From: Oscillospiraceae bacterium
GTDB taxonomy: Bacteria > Bacillota > Clostridia > Oscillospirales > Ruminococcaceae
Direction of reading: 5' to 3'
DNA length: 64,000 bases
Assembly: GCA_020024285.1 (NCBI GenBank)
Contig: JAHHTZ010000009.1
Location: 1-64,000 of the forward strand
The notes below the pieces were generated by a model. It was not told where the DNA came from and ran no database searches. It saw nothing but the letters and a program-made list of their open reading frames with translations. The translations under genes were made by a program, and so were the position numbers. Of the stretch, positions 27,029 through 35,912 are shown piece after piece. Position 1 is the first letter of the stretch. Each line of letters begins with the position of its first letter.

Positions 27029-27065
27029 AACAGAGCGGTACCATGCGGTGCCGCTCTGTTATTTT
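27029..27065 (+). terminator. Intrinsic terminator
   Basis: A 14-bp stem with one G-U pair (27029-27042 with 27047-27060), followed by TATTTTG, ends the EF-G-like gene. Confidence 0.8.
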
Positions 27066-27178
27066 GGGGGAATTCAAAATAAAGGGCTTAATTTCACGGA
27101 AAAATGTTGCGAAACAATAGGAAGGTGGCTATAATAATTCTGGAACAACAAAACTAAGAAACAAAAGGATGATGAAAT

Positions 27179-28498
27179 GTGAGATTTATGCTGGCTGCGC
27201 TTCTGTGCAAAATCCTGAGCTTCGTCGGAAAACTGCTGGGCAAGGGGACAGATTTGCCGGGGCGTGTGGCTTTGAAATTTTATCCGACTGTCATGCGCAA
27301 GCTGCACTTTGACGGAAAAATAATCGCAGTAACAGGTTCCAACGGAAAAACAACGACTTCCAACCTGATTTCTCATGTGCTGCGTCAAAACGGGTTTTCC
27401 GTCATCAACAATGCAAAGGGCTCCAACTTAACAGGCGGTATTGCGTCCACGCTGCTCTGTGCATCGACACTGAGCGGAAAGATCTCCGCAGACTATGTGG
27501 TTTTGGAAGTGGACGAGTGTTACTCCCGTTTCATCTTTGCAGAAATTCCGATCGACTATTATCTTGTGCTCAACCTCCTGCGCGATCAGGTGGTGCGCAA
27601 CGGAAACCCGGACCTCGTATTCGAGAAGGTGGCACAGGCAATTTCGATCCATCCTGATATGACTCTCATCCTCAACGCCAATGAGCCGATCAGTCAGAAT
27701 CTTGCGACCTCCAACCCCACCGTTTATTTTGCAATGGATCGCACAGAGCGTTCCACAGATCTTTGCGTCAGCGGTACCAACGACTGCAAGATCTGTCCAA
27801 AGTGCTTTCACAAGATGGAATATGACTTCTACCACTACAACCATCTCGGAAAATTCCACTGCTCCAACTGCGACTATCAGTCCCACACTCCTGACTTTTT
27901 CGGAACAGAAGTGGATTTTGAAAACCGATGCATCACCATCAATGATCAGAAGGTGGAAGTTACCTACAATACCACCTTTAATATGTTCAATACGGTCGCT
28001 GCGGCGGCTGTTTGCTGCGCCGCGTCCGGCATGACGCTCGAACAGTTTGCAAAGGGTGCAAAGGATTTTGAAGTTGCAAAAGAGCGTCTTGACTCCATGA
28101 CGTTTGATGACCGCAAGGTTGTTTTGATGATGACAAAACAGAATGCAGCTTCTCTCGATCAGTCCATCTCCTACGTGATGGAACAGCCGGGTGAAAAGAC
28201 CATCGTCATCTACATCAACAATGTACTCTACCTCGAATATAAGGACATCAGCTGGCTTTACGATGTGGCATTTTCACGTTTGCAGGGGAAAATCAAGAAT
28301 ATCCTCTGCACCGGAAACCGCGCGCTGGACGCTGCGATCTGCATCAAAGCATCCGGGTTTGGGGAGGATATCCTGCTTTATGAAAATGATATCACCAAGG
28401 TGAAAGAGGCGTTTCGCAAGACAAGCGGTGATATCTATATTCTGGCAGCATCCGCGTTTGGAAATGAGGGCAAGATTCTGGAGGAGTTGAAAAAATAA
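27179..28498 (+). CDS. murT: MurT-like Mur-ligase family protein
   Basis: Mur-ligase subunit that, with GatD, normally amidates the D-Glu of lipid II. In the 439 residues: the ATP-binding loop AVTGSNGKTTTSNLI, the motif VLEVDECYSRF, and the MurT-specific zinc ribbon (CPKC about residue 204, CSNC about 231). The C-terminal DUF1727-like region reads YINNVLYLEYKDISWLYDVAF, where typical MurT proteins have LNDxxADGRDxSWxWDxDF; the Asp that contacts the GatD active site is Asn here. Start GTG at 27179 after AAAAGGATGATGAAAT. It overlaps gatD by one base. Confidence 0.88.
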   Translation: MRFMLAALLCKILSFVGKLLGKGTDLPGRVALKFYPTVMRKLHFDGKIIAVTGSNGKTTTSNLISHVLRQNGFSVINNAKGSNLTGGIASTLLCASTLSGKISADYVVLEVDECYSRFIFAEIPIDYYLVLNLLRDQVVRNGNPDLVFEKVAQAISIHPDMTLILNANEPISQNLATSNPTVYFAMDRTERSTDLCVSGTNDCKICPKCFHKMEYDFYHYNHLGKFHCSNCDYQSHTPDFFGTEVDFENRCITINDQKVEVTYNTTFNMFNTVAAAAVCCAASGMTLEQFAKGAKDFEVAKERLDSMTFDDRKVVLMMTKQNAASLDQSISYVMEQPGEKTIVIYINNVLYLEYKDISWLYDVAFSRLQGKIKNILCTGNRALDAAICIKASGFGEDILLYENDITKVKEAFRKTSGDIYILAASAFGNEGKILEELKK

Positions 28499-29217
28499 TG
28501 AAATCGATCAAAATTCTTCACCTGTACAGTCAGGCACTTGATCTGTACGGCGATTATAAAAATCTTACCGTTCTGTGCCAGCGGATCAAGGAAATCGGCG
28601 GCGATGTGACCGTTGATACTGTGGAGCTGGGCGAGCCGATCGACCTCACCGGCTATGATATGGTTTATATCGGACACGGCAAAGCGCGGAATCTTGCAGC
28701 CGTTGCACCGCATTTTGTTTCCTATGGCGATGCCATCAAGGAAGCCATCGAACAGGGAATGGTATTTTTTGTGACCGGGAATGCAAGAGAGCTGTTTGGA
28801 CAGAGCTTCACCACAGTGGACGGCAGAACCCTGCCGGGAATTGGATTATTTGATTATACTGCGGTGGAAACAAACAAGGTGTTTGTTTCGGACATGCTTG
28901 CACATCCAATCTATGACGAGAAGAGCGTTGTATACGGCTTTGCAAACCGAACCGCCTATCTCGTGGGAGAAAATCACCATCCGCTCTTTCGGGTGGTTGA
29001 GGGATTTGGTGACGGGGAAACCCCAAACGGCGTAGAAGGCACCTTATACCACAATTTCTTTGCAACGTGGTCGATGGGTCCTGCTCTGATCCGTAATCCA
29101 TCCCTGATGCAGGAGATCCTCAAGCGCCTGCTGAAGGAGGACTACTCCGAAGGCGATTATTCTCTGGAACAGAGAGCCTTGGACCTTGTTGCAGCGGAAT
29201 TTGAAAAGAAAAATTAA
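28498..29217 (+). CDS. gatD: GatD-like glutamine amidotransferase homologue lacking catalytic residues
   Basis: The 239-residue protein aligns along its full length with GatD, the class-I glutaminase that feeds ammonia to MurT. The frame (KILHLYSQALDLYGDYKNL, YDMVYIGHGKARNL, GIGLFDYTAV) is kept, but the nucleophile motif AICGGYQLLG is FVTGNARELFG (Cys to Thr at about residue 88) and the catalytic-His motif GTYLHGPLL is ATWSMGPAL (His to Met). The GFENH loop is also altered (GFANR). The reading frame is intact and the start overlaps murT by one base, so it is expressed and conserved rather than decayed. It is probably a pseudo-glutaminase or has a new activity. Confidence 0.82.
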   Translation: MKSIKILHLYSQALDLYGDYKNLTVLCQRIKEIGGDVTVDTVELGEPIDLTGYDMVYIGHGKARNLAAVAPHFVSYGDAIKEAIEQGMVFFVTGNARELFGQSFTTVDGRTLPGIGLFDYTAVETNKVFVSDMLAHPIYDEKSVVYGFANRTAYLVGENHHPLFRVVEGFGDGETPNGVEGTLYHNFFATWSMGPALIRNPSLMQEILKRLLKEDYSEGDYSLEQRALDLVAAEFEKKN

Positions 29218-29229
29218 TAAATCGTATAA

Positions 29230-29268
29230 AAAATAGCCCTTATCGTAAAGATAAGGGCTATTTTGCGT
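29230..29268. terminator. Intrinsic terminator between convergent genes
   Basis: A perfect 14-bp stem (29230-29243 with 29251-29264) with a 7-nt loop follows gatD and faces the patatin gene. Confidence 0.87.
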
Positions 29269-29280
29269 TGGGGAACAATT

Positions 29281-30570
29281 CTATTTTTCGGGCGGCAGGG
29301 ATTCGAGCAAAATCAGATAGCAGGCTGCCGAAAATTCCTTCCAGAAAGGTCCTGCCAGAAGCAGAAGGTTGCGTGTTTTACTGTCATTTCGCAGCAGCTT
29401 TTGAAGCTCCTGCACAAAATAAACGGTGATGGTGCGCCGGTCGAGCTTTTTTAATTCTTCGATCATGCTGCTGAGAGAATCAAAGGGGAGGGATACCTTT
29501 GATTGGCGCTCGATGAGCTCCTGATGAAACCCACGAAACTCCTGCAGGACAGTGGGGTCGAGATCAAAGATTTCCCCACAATATTCTGCACATAGAATGA
29601 GCGCCTTTCCCATGCTCATTGATTGACTCGGCAGCGATTTACGGGAAAAATCATGCACGATGCGGCGTGTGATGGATTTTTCCAAGGCATTGATAAGACC
29701 TGCATCGTTTTGCCGTGCCTGCTCGAGCTTCTGATTGAAAATCGGGAGCAGGATGTGCAGCGTTTCTTCGCAGTCTTCGGGAAGAAAGGCATACTGCCAG
29801 CCCACATAGCGGCGAAAGGCTTTCATGGCATCGAGATAGCCCAGCGCCATGTTCCGACGGGCGTACGTTTTGTCAAAGAGGATGAAGGGTCCGAGGTTCC
29901 AGTGGGAGCGGATGAGCGTTAAGTGGGAAGGGGTTCGCTTTGGCTTGCGGATCATCCCGACCGATTCCAAATCGACCGCAATGATTTCGTCCGCACCCAA
30001 TTTTTGTGCAAGCTGGATCGGAAGATTGTCGTAATAGCCGCCGTCCATATAGCGCACGCCATCGATTTCGCGCAGCTTGAATGCAGGAAAACAGGCGGAG
30101 GAAGCGAGAAGATAGTCGCAGACCATCCCTTTGGGGATTTGTTCCTTCCGCAGTTCCCATGGCTTTAGGGTGGGATATTCCACCGTCACAAGCGCATAGT
30201 CGATGGGGGAAGCGCGAAAGCGTTCCTCGTCAAGAAGGGAGCGGATATTTTTTTCCAGTGGCGTGACATCTGCTCCCCCCTTTTCAAACGCCTCCAGGAT
30301 GAACGTTTTCCAGACCGTGGAGCTGTCCAAAGAGGGAAGGGAAGCTTCATCGAGGATGTTGTCCATCACATCCTTGGAGGAGATATTTTCCCACAGCCGA
30401 AGCGCATTGTCATAATCCCCCTGTACCATCAGGGCACCGTTCAGGGCACCTACCGACGTGCCTGTGACAATATCAAACGGGATATTCAGCTCGATCAACG
30501 CCCTCCAAACACCGATTTGATAGGCTCCGCGGGAGCCACCCCCCGCCAAAACCACAGCAGTTTTCGGCAT
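29281..30570 (-). CDS. Patatin-like phospholipase
   Basis: A 429-residue lipid acyl hydrolase. The N terminus shows the oxyanion loop AGGGSRGAYQIG, the nucleophile elbow GTSVGALNG and the dyad Asp in MDGGYYDNLPI. Together these give a complete Ser-Asp dyad. There is no signal peptide, so it is probably cytoplasmic or membrane-associated. About 170 C-terminal residues form an additional helical region. The start at 30570 follows AAAGGAGGGGAAAAATC; the longer frame upstream has no site. It has its own terminator. Confidence 0.88.
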   Translation of the reverse strand: MPKTAVVLAGGGSRGAYQIGVWRALIELNIPFDIVTGTSVGALNGALMVQGDYDNALRLWENISSKDVMDNILDEASLPSLDSSTVWKTFILEAFEKGGADVTPLEKNIRSLLDEERFRASPIDYALVTVEYPTLKPWELRKEQIPKGMVCDYLLASSACFPAFKLREIDGVRYMDGGYYDNLPIQLAQKLGADEIIAVDLESVGMIRKPKRTPSHLTLIRSHWNLGPFILFDKTYARRNMALGYLDAMKAFRRYVGWQYAFLPEDCEETLHILLPIFNQKLEQARQNDAGLINALEKSITRRIVHDFSRKSLPSQSMSMGKALILCAEYCGEIFDLDPTVLQEFRGFHQELIERQSKVSLPFDSLSSMIEELKKLDRRTITVYFVQELQKLLRNDSKTRNLLLLAGPFWKEFSAACYLILLESLPPEK

Positions 30571-30697
30571 GATTTTTCCCCTCCTTTTCCTTTTTGCAGA
30601 AGAATGTCTTTTCTCTGTTCTGACATACTTAGATATGTTTAGCATACCATGAAGAGTTTAAAAAATCCATAACAGAAAAAATATTTTCATTTTTCAC

Positions 30698-30756
30698 TTG
30701 ACAGCATCAGCTGTCCTGTGATACAGTAAAACTGTACTAATTGACTTAATACAGTT
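30698..30756 (+). promoter_or_regulatory. Promoter and GntR operator of the ABC operon
   Basis: A promoter reads TTGACA (30698-30703), 18-bp spacer, TACAGT (30722-30727). Just after the -10 element lies a dyad, AACTGTA (30730-30736) and TACAGTT (30750-30756), a perfect 7-bp inverted repeat. A GntR/YtrA dimer encoded by the first gene could bind there and shut off its own operon. Confidence 0.65.
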
Positions 30757-30777
30757 CATACAGAGAAAGGAGAAGCC

Positions 30778-31161
30778 ATGCTAAAACTGGACTATCAAAG
30801 CAGAAAACCGATCTTTGAGCAGCTCAAGGAGCAAATCGTCAAGCTGTCGATGCTGGGGGTTCTGTCAGAAGATGAGAAGCTCCCTTCTGTGCGTTCCTTA
30901 GCGCGAGAGCTTGGGATCAATCCCAATACTGTACAAAAAGCATACCAGGATTTGGAGCGAGAAGGGTTGATTTATACAGTGAATGCAAAGGGCAGCTTTG
31001 TTGCCGCAAACCAGGATAAACGCCGGCAGATTCAGGAGAAGGCACTTTTGCAGCTGCGCGAATCGGTGCGTCAGGCACAGGCTGCGGGCTGTTCTGCACA
31101 GCAGATCACAGAGGAAGTAACAAGCGAATTGGAGGCGGAAAAGAATGATCAAGGCGTGTAA
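30778..31161 (+). CDS. GntR family regulator, YtrA subfamily
   Basis: A 127-residue repressor. The winged helix-turn-helix fills the first 70 residues (PIFEQLKEQIVKLSMLGVL, then KLPSVRSLARELGINPNTVQ and AYQDLEREGLIYT). Only a short helical tail follows, as expected for the small YtrA subfamily, which lacks a large ligand domain. YtrA regulators usually control the ABC transporter next to them, and this gene overlaps the ATPase by 17 nt. The ATG follows AAAGGAGAAGCC. Confidence 0.92.
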   Translation: MLKLDYQSRKPIFEQLKEQIVKLSMLGVLSEDEKLPSVRSLARELGINPNTVQKAYQDLEREGLIYTVNAKGSFVAANQDKRRQIQEKALLQLRESVRQAQAAGCSAQQITEEVTSELEAEKNDQGV

Positions 31162-32047
31162 CTTAGTAAAAAAATTTGATGATATCACAGCTTTGGATGA
31201 GCTCAATACCGAGATCCCGGAGGGCAGCATCTATGGATTGGTCGGCTCCAACGGTGCAGGAAAGTCCACATTTCTGCGCTTGCTTTCCGGCATCTATCAG
31301 CCAACCGAAGGCACGATCACCATTGATGACGAGCCTGTTTATGAGAATGAAAAGGTAAAACAGCAGCTCTATTTTGTGCCGGATGACCTGTATTTTTTCC
31401 AGAATGCAACGCTGGATAAGCTCGCAAAATACCTGAGTACCATATACGAGAGCTGGAACTGGGAGCGCTATGAGGAGCTTTTGACAAAGTTCCCGATGAA
31501 GCGCAACCGCAAGCTGCACACCTGCTCCAAGGGGATGCGCCGTCAGGCGGCATTGATTGCAGCACTTGCCTGCCAGCCAAAATATCTGCTGCTGGATGAG
31601 GCATTCGACGGACTTGATCCCGTGATCCGTCTTGCCCTGCGCAAGCTGATGTCCAACGATGTGGCAGAACGCGGAATGACCGTTTTGATTGCATCCCACA
31701 ACCTGCGCGAATTGGAGGATGTGTGCGATCAGGTGGGTCTGCTGCATCAGGGGCATGCTCTTTTCCAGAAGGAGCTCAACGATCTGAAGCTGGGGTTCTG
31801 CAAGATTCAAATGGTCCTGCGTCCGATGGTCGCGGAAGAAGAACTGAAAAAGGCGCTCGATATCATGAAGATGGAAGTCAGCGGAAGCCTTATCAATCTC
31901 ATCGTCCGCGGTTCATTGGAGGATGCGCAGACCAAGCTGGAGCAGTTCCATCCGCTGATGTGTGAAGCAATCCCCCTCACATTGGAGGAAATCTTTATTT
32001 ATGAAATGGAGGAGGTAGGTTATGACTACAACAATGTCTTGTTCTAA
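31145..32047 (+). CDS. ABC transporter ATP-binding protein
   Basis: A 300-residue ATPase subunit: Walker A VGSNGAGKSTFLRLLSG, signature CSKGMRRQAALIAALA, Walker B LLLDEAFDGLDPV, switch SHNLRELED. The signature is the degenerate form found in YtrB/YxlF-type exporters rather than LSGGQ. It is the second gene of the GntR operon and overlaps the permease gene by 26 nt. Such systems often handle cell-wall-active compounds or peptides, but no substrate can be read here. Confidence 0.9.
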   Translation: MIKACNLVKKFDDITALDELNTEIPEGSIYGLVGSNGAGKSTFLRLLSGIYQPTEGTITIDDEPVYENEKVKQQLYFVPDDLYFFQNATLDKLAKYLSTIYESWNWERYEELLTKFPMKRNRKLHTCSKGMRRQAALIAALACQPKYLLLDEAFDGLDPVIRLALRKLMSNDVAERGMTVLIASHNLRELEDVCDQVGLLHQGHALFQKELNDLKLGFCKIQMVLRPMVAEEELKKALDIMKMEVSGSLINLIVRGSLEDAQTKLEQFHPLMCEAIPLTLEEIFIYEMEEVGYDYNNVLF

Positions 32048-34457
32048 AAAAGGTCAGTTCCTTTCGCAGTACAGCTTTGCAATCAAGAAGATCTTGGGGC
32101 TGGATGCCATCTATGCTCTCTTGCTCTTTTTCGTGTATCCGATGTTCTATTGGAAGTACAATCAGGGACAGGAGCTGCAGATGGCTGCCGCCTCAGAGGG
32201 TGCAGTCGGCACAGCGGGCGTAGTGGGCGTAGCGGTACCGTATTACCACTACCCCTACGGAGAAGCAAGCCTCCTGTCCGGATTTGCAGTGAGTGCCCTG
32301 ATGTGCTTTATGGTCCTGCTGGTATCCGCTATATTATACTCCTACCTGCACAACAAGCAGTCCACGGACTTTTATCACAGTCTGCCCGTCCCGCGCAAAA
32401 CAATGTTCCTTGCAAATATGGCGGCAGGCTATACCGCGATCATTGTGCCGATCTGGGTAAACTTTTTGATTGCGCTCATCTCTTTTCCAATCTACCTTCC
32501 GAATCTTGCAGCAAGTGAATATCTTGGTTTTATGTTCACGCAGCTTCTCGGATGGACGATGGGTTCATTCATCCTCTTTTCCATCAGCTCCCTTGTTGCA
32601 GTGAGCGTTTGCACTGTGGTGGAAAACGTGGGATACAGCGCTGCACTGCTTTTGGAAGGCTCGATCTTATACGGTATGTGGATCCTCACATGCGCACATA
32701 ACTTCCAAACCTATTCCGGATCAGGGCTTACCTCGGGATTCTGTCCGCTCTACTGGCTCTCTCCGGTATTTGCACTGGGTTACTTTGAAGTAAACTGCAC
32801 CTTTGGTTCTGAGGCAATGATGAACCAGGGATGGGTGCAGACGTGGAGTTCTCTGCTCTTCTGGTTCGTCCTCGGTGTGGCAGCACTTTTCTATGCAATC
32901 AAGGTTTATGAAAAGCGTCAGAGTGAGCGCGCACAGCAGTGGGGGCATCAGGGTATTCTCGGCTTTATCGTGAAGCTCATGATCCATGCAGTTGGAACCT
33001 TTATCCTGACGATGTTCTTTGAATCCGCTATGAACTTCCCGAAACCGGTGAGCTTTATTGCAGGTGCTCTCATCGGAGGTCCTTTGGGTTATCTGGTAGC
33101 GGAGGTCATCACAAACCGCGGCTTCCAGAATATGAAAAAGGCGTTCCCGTCGATGGCAGCTGCGACGGCGGTGATGCTGTGCTTCAGTGTTTACTTTGCG
33201 ATGGATGGGTTTGGCTACGACCAGCGTGTGATAAAGGCAGAAGATGTGAAGTCTGTGGAACTGATTGAATCTACGGGATATGGCATTTCCCATGAGCAAT
33301 TTGATGATGAATATGCCAGGACCTATGGAGATCACCATAATACAGCTACTTTCTCAAAACCAAACTATGTTTTGGAGGATCGGGAAAATATCGATCGCAT
33401 CATCAAGCTCCATGAAATGGCAATCAATCGGGAAAACATGACTTATAACGGAAGTGTGAATCTAACCTATCACAAAGACATCGGGACCTTCCGCCGCTAT
33501 CTGCCAATACCGCAGGAAGGTACAGATGTGCTGCTGGAAATCATCTACTCTGATGAATTCCTCAAAAAATACAATCCGTTTTTTGCAATAAAGCCGGATT
33601 ATGTCCGAGAAATCATTGTATGCGACAAGCAGGGGAACAAGGTGAAAAATCTGTCGAGTTCGATTTCCGATCGCTTCATCGAATCGATTCAGAAGGATCT
33701 GCACAGCAGAACACCACAGGATATTTGTGAAAACAGAGATAACATCGAGTTGGGTTCGATTGTAATCAAAACAAAAGAACCAAAGCAAATTTACAACTCC
33801 ACCGGAGAGCTGTACCACTACGATACACGGCTGGAGCTGCTGATTGCCCCAAGCGATACCAACACCTGTGCATTGATAAAAGAACTGGGAATCGATTTCA
33901 CAACACCAATCAAAAAAGAAATTGATAAAATGTATATCCAAAGCAAGGAATTCGATGATGATTTTCCGGAATATTTCTTTGTAGGAAGACGAACTTGGAA
34001 TCAGATTCGCGAATATGATCCGTTTGTAGAAATCACAGACAGAGAAATCATTGAAAAGATCGAAGAAAGCATGACGAGCCGTAACAGCGGACGCGGCAAT
34101 CAGTATAATGTGACAGTACAATATAAAAATGACGCAGAGAACTATACAGCCTACAGCATTGACCGCGCCACGCTGGCTGAAATCCTCAGCGATACCGAGA
34201 TCCAGGTTCCTTATGTTCTGACGCATGAAGAAGAACAAAAGCTCTTTGATATAGAAGGAAAGCAGTATGAGGATACAGGGATCTTCCACGAAGTACAGCA
34301 GTGGAGCGGTGCCATCAACACAGAAAATTCTGTTTCTATGAAGCAGTATCTTGAAAAATATGCACCTGAGCTTCTCGAAGGAAAGACAGGCGCAGAGCTG
34401 AACGCGATGGAGCATACGGTGTATCTCACCAGGGACGGTGTAAAAATCATCTTTTAG
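32022..34457 (+). CDS. ABC transporter permease with large C-terminal domain
   Basis: An 811-residue membrane protein. Residues 1-400 hold about eight hydrophobic segments, such as IYALLLFFVYPMFYW, YTAIIVPIWVNFLIALISF and TAVMLCFSVYFAMDGFGYD. Residues 400-811 are soluble, highly charged, and would lie on one side after the last helix, most likely outside. The start at 32022 follows GGAGGTAGG within the end of the ATPase gene. It is the membrane partner of the GntR-linked ATPase. I do not recognise the large C-terminal domain. Confidence 0.8.
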   Translation: MTTTMSCSKKGQFLSQYSFAIKKILGLDAIYALLLFFVYPMFYWKYNQGQELQMAAASEGAVGTAGVVGVAVPYYHYPYGEASLLSGFAVSALMCFMVLLVSAILYSYLHNKQSTDFYHSLPVPRKTMFLANMAAGYTAIIVPIWVNFLIALISFPIYLPNLAASEYLGFMFTQLLGWTMGSFILFSISSLVAVSVCTVVENVGYSAALLLEGSILYGMWILTCAHNFQTYSGSGLTSGFCPLYWLSPVFALGYFEVNCTFGSEAMMNQGWVQTWSSLLFWFVLGVAALFYAIKVYEKRQSERAQQWGHQGILGFIVKLMIHAVGTFILTMFFESAMNFPKPVSFIAGALIGGPLGYLVAEVITNRGFQNMKKAFPSMAAATAVMLCFSVYFAMDGFGYDQRVIKAEDVKSVELIESTGYGISHEQFDDEYARTYGDHHNTATFSKPNYVLEDRENIDRIIKLHEMAINRENMTYNGSVNLTYHKDIGTFRRYLPIPQEGTDVLLEIIYSDEFLKKYNPFFAIKPDYVREIIVCDKQGNKVKNLSSSISDRFIESIQKDLHSRTPQDICENRDNIELGSIVIKTKEPKQIYNSTGELYHYDTRLELLIAPSDTNTCALIKELGIDFTTPIKKEIDKMYIQSKEFDDDFPEYFFVGRRTWNQIREYDPFVEITDREIIEKIEESMTSRNSGRGNQYNVTVQYKNDAENYTAYSIDRATLAEILSDTEIQVPYVLTHEEEQKLFDIEGKQYEDTGIFHEVQQWSGAINTENSVSMKQYLEKYAPELLEGKTGAELNAMEHTVYLTRDGVKIIF

Positions 34458-34464
34458 CACAATA

Positions 34465-34500
34465 AAAAATCCACCTCCCCGAAATGGGAGGTGGATTTTT
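34465..34500. terminator. Bidirectional intrinsic terminator
   Basis: A perfect 15-bp stem (34465-34479 with 34486-34500) with A- and T-runs on either side separates the ABC operon from convergent prs. Confidence 0.9.
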
Positions 34501-34511
34501 GCAATCTTATC

Positions 34512-35684
34512 TTATTTTTTAAGACCGTGCTTTTCCAGCAGGTTGTTGATGCGGTGAACAGGATCAAGCAGATCGCTGATGGACTGGTCGTGGTTGAGGG
34601 TATCGATGAGGTAAGCGATGTATTTGGAAATATCCACTTCCTGATACCACTCGCGCTGAAGCAGCTCCGGAGAACGATATACAAGGTTTGTAGTAAACAC
34701 CTTGGTGATCGCACCACAAGCGTAAGCCTCGTCGAATTTTTCCAGACCGTTGCAGAACAGACCGAAGGTGGTGCAGATGAAGATACGTTTTGCACCCTTT
34801 GCTTTGAGTTTTTCTGCAATATCGAGGACGGATTCGCCGGAGGAGATCATATCGTCGCAAACAATCAGGTCTTTTCCTTTTACATCAGAGCCAAGGAATT
34901 CGTGGGAGATGATTGGATTGCGGCCGTTTACAATCACAGAGTAATCTCTGCGCTTGTAGAACATACCAAGGTCAACACCGAGTACAGAGGAGTAGTACAT
35001 GCAGCGAGCCATACCGCCCTCGTCCGGAGAGATGACCATAAGGTTGTCACGGTCGATCTTCAGGTCGGAAACGTTGTTTACCAGAGCTTTTACAAACTGA
35101 TAGGTAGGCTGTACGTTTTCGAAGCCTTTGAGCGGGATCGCATTCTGTACGCGGGCATCGTGTGCATCAAAGGTGATGATGTTTTCAACGCCCATGTTTA
35201 CCAATTCCTGCAGGCACAGTGCGCAGTCCAGAGATTCACGGGTGGAGCGTTTGTGCTGACGACCTTCGTAAAGCATTGGCATGATGACGGTGATGCGGCG
35301 TGCTTTACCGCCGATTGCAGCAATGATACGCTTGAGGTCCTGGAAGTGATCGTCCGGGCTCATCGGTACTTTCATGCCGTACATATCGTAGGTTACGCCG
35401 TAGTTGAATACGTCGCAGACGATATAGATATCGTGTCCGCGAGCAGATTCGAGCAGTGTGCCTTTTGCCTCACCGGAGCCAAAACGCGGGCACTTTGTTT
35501 TGAGCAGGTAGGAGTCGCGGCAGTAGCCGTTGAAATCCGCGTCGCTCAAAAATTCGCCGTGGCGGGAAGAACGCCAGTCTGTCAGGTAGTTGTCCACCTT
35601 CTCACACAGACCCTCGCAGCCTTTCATGCCAACGATGCTGAGCATGCCAACAGGGATAGAAACTTCATGGATTGGTTGTGCCAT
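34512..35684 (-). CDS. prs: Ribose-phosphate pyrophosphokinase, long clostridial form
   Basis: Makes PRPP from ribose-5-phosphate and ATP for nucleotide, His and Trp synthesis. The 390-residue protein has the RQHKRSTRESL region near the ATP site, ITFDAHDARVQNAIP, and the PRPP loop DLIVCDDMISSGESV. It is about 70 residues longer than usual PRPP synthetases, mostly N-terminal (first 80 residues), with replaced motifs in the flexible loop. Similar long forms are known in Clostridia. The start follows GAGGAGGATTTTTTCC. A direct repeat of ATATCCT lies about 60 bp upstream. Confidence 0.9.
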   Translation of the reverse strand: MAQPIHEVSIPVGMLSIVGMKGCEGLCEKVDNYLTDWRSSRHGEFLSDADFNGYCRDSYLLKTKCPRFGSGEAKGTLLESARGHDIYIVCDVFNYGVTYDMYGMKVPMSPDDHFQDLKRIIAAIGGKARRITVIMPMLYEGRQHKRSTRESLDCALCLQELVNMGVENIITFDAHDARVQNAIPLKGFENVQPTYQFVKALVNNVSDLKIDRDNLMVISPDEGGMARCMYYSSVLGVDLGMFYKRRDYSVIVNGRNPIISHEFLGSDVKGKDLIVCDDMISSGESVLDIAEKLKAKGAKRIFICTTFGLFCNGLEKFDEAYACGAITKVFTTNLVYRSPELLQREWYQEVDISKYIAYLIDTLNHDQSISDLLDPVHRINNLLEKHGLKK

Positions 35685-35912
35685 GGAAAAAATCCTCCTC
35701 TATATTTGTCTTTGGATCTTCAAAGAAAAATCGGTGAAAACCCATATCCTATATCCTATATAGTAACCATTATAAGCTAAAAAGCGACCAATTTCGAGGG
35801 CGAAGTGCAAAAAAAATAAATTTTGGGAATCTGCTCGGAAAAGTGTCGGATTTTAGAGCATATTTCTGTGAAAAAGCATGAATTTTATCGAATACAGTCA
35901 AAACAGAAGGAG

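Noticed and set aside
24987..27077. 696-codon minus-strand frame opposite the EF-G-like gene
   Set aside because: Antisense shadow without start signals; the EF-G-like gene has promoter, ribosome binding site and clear domains.
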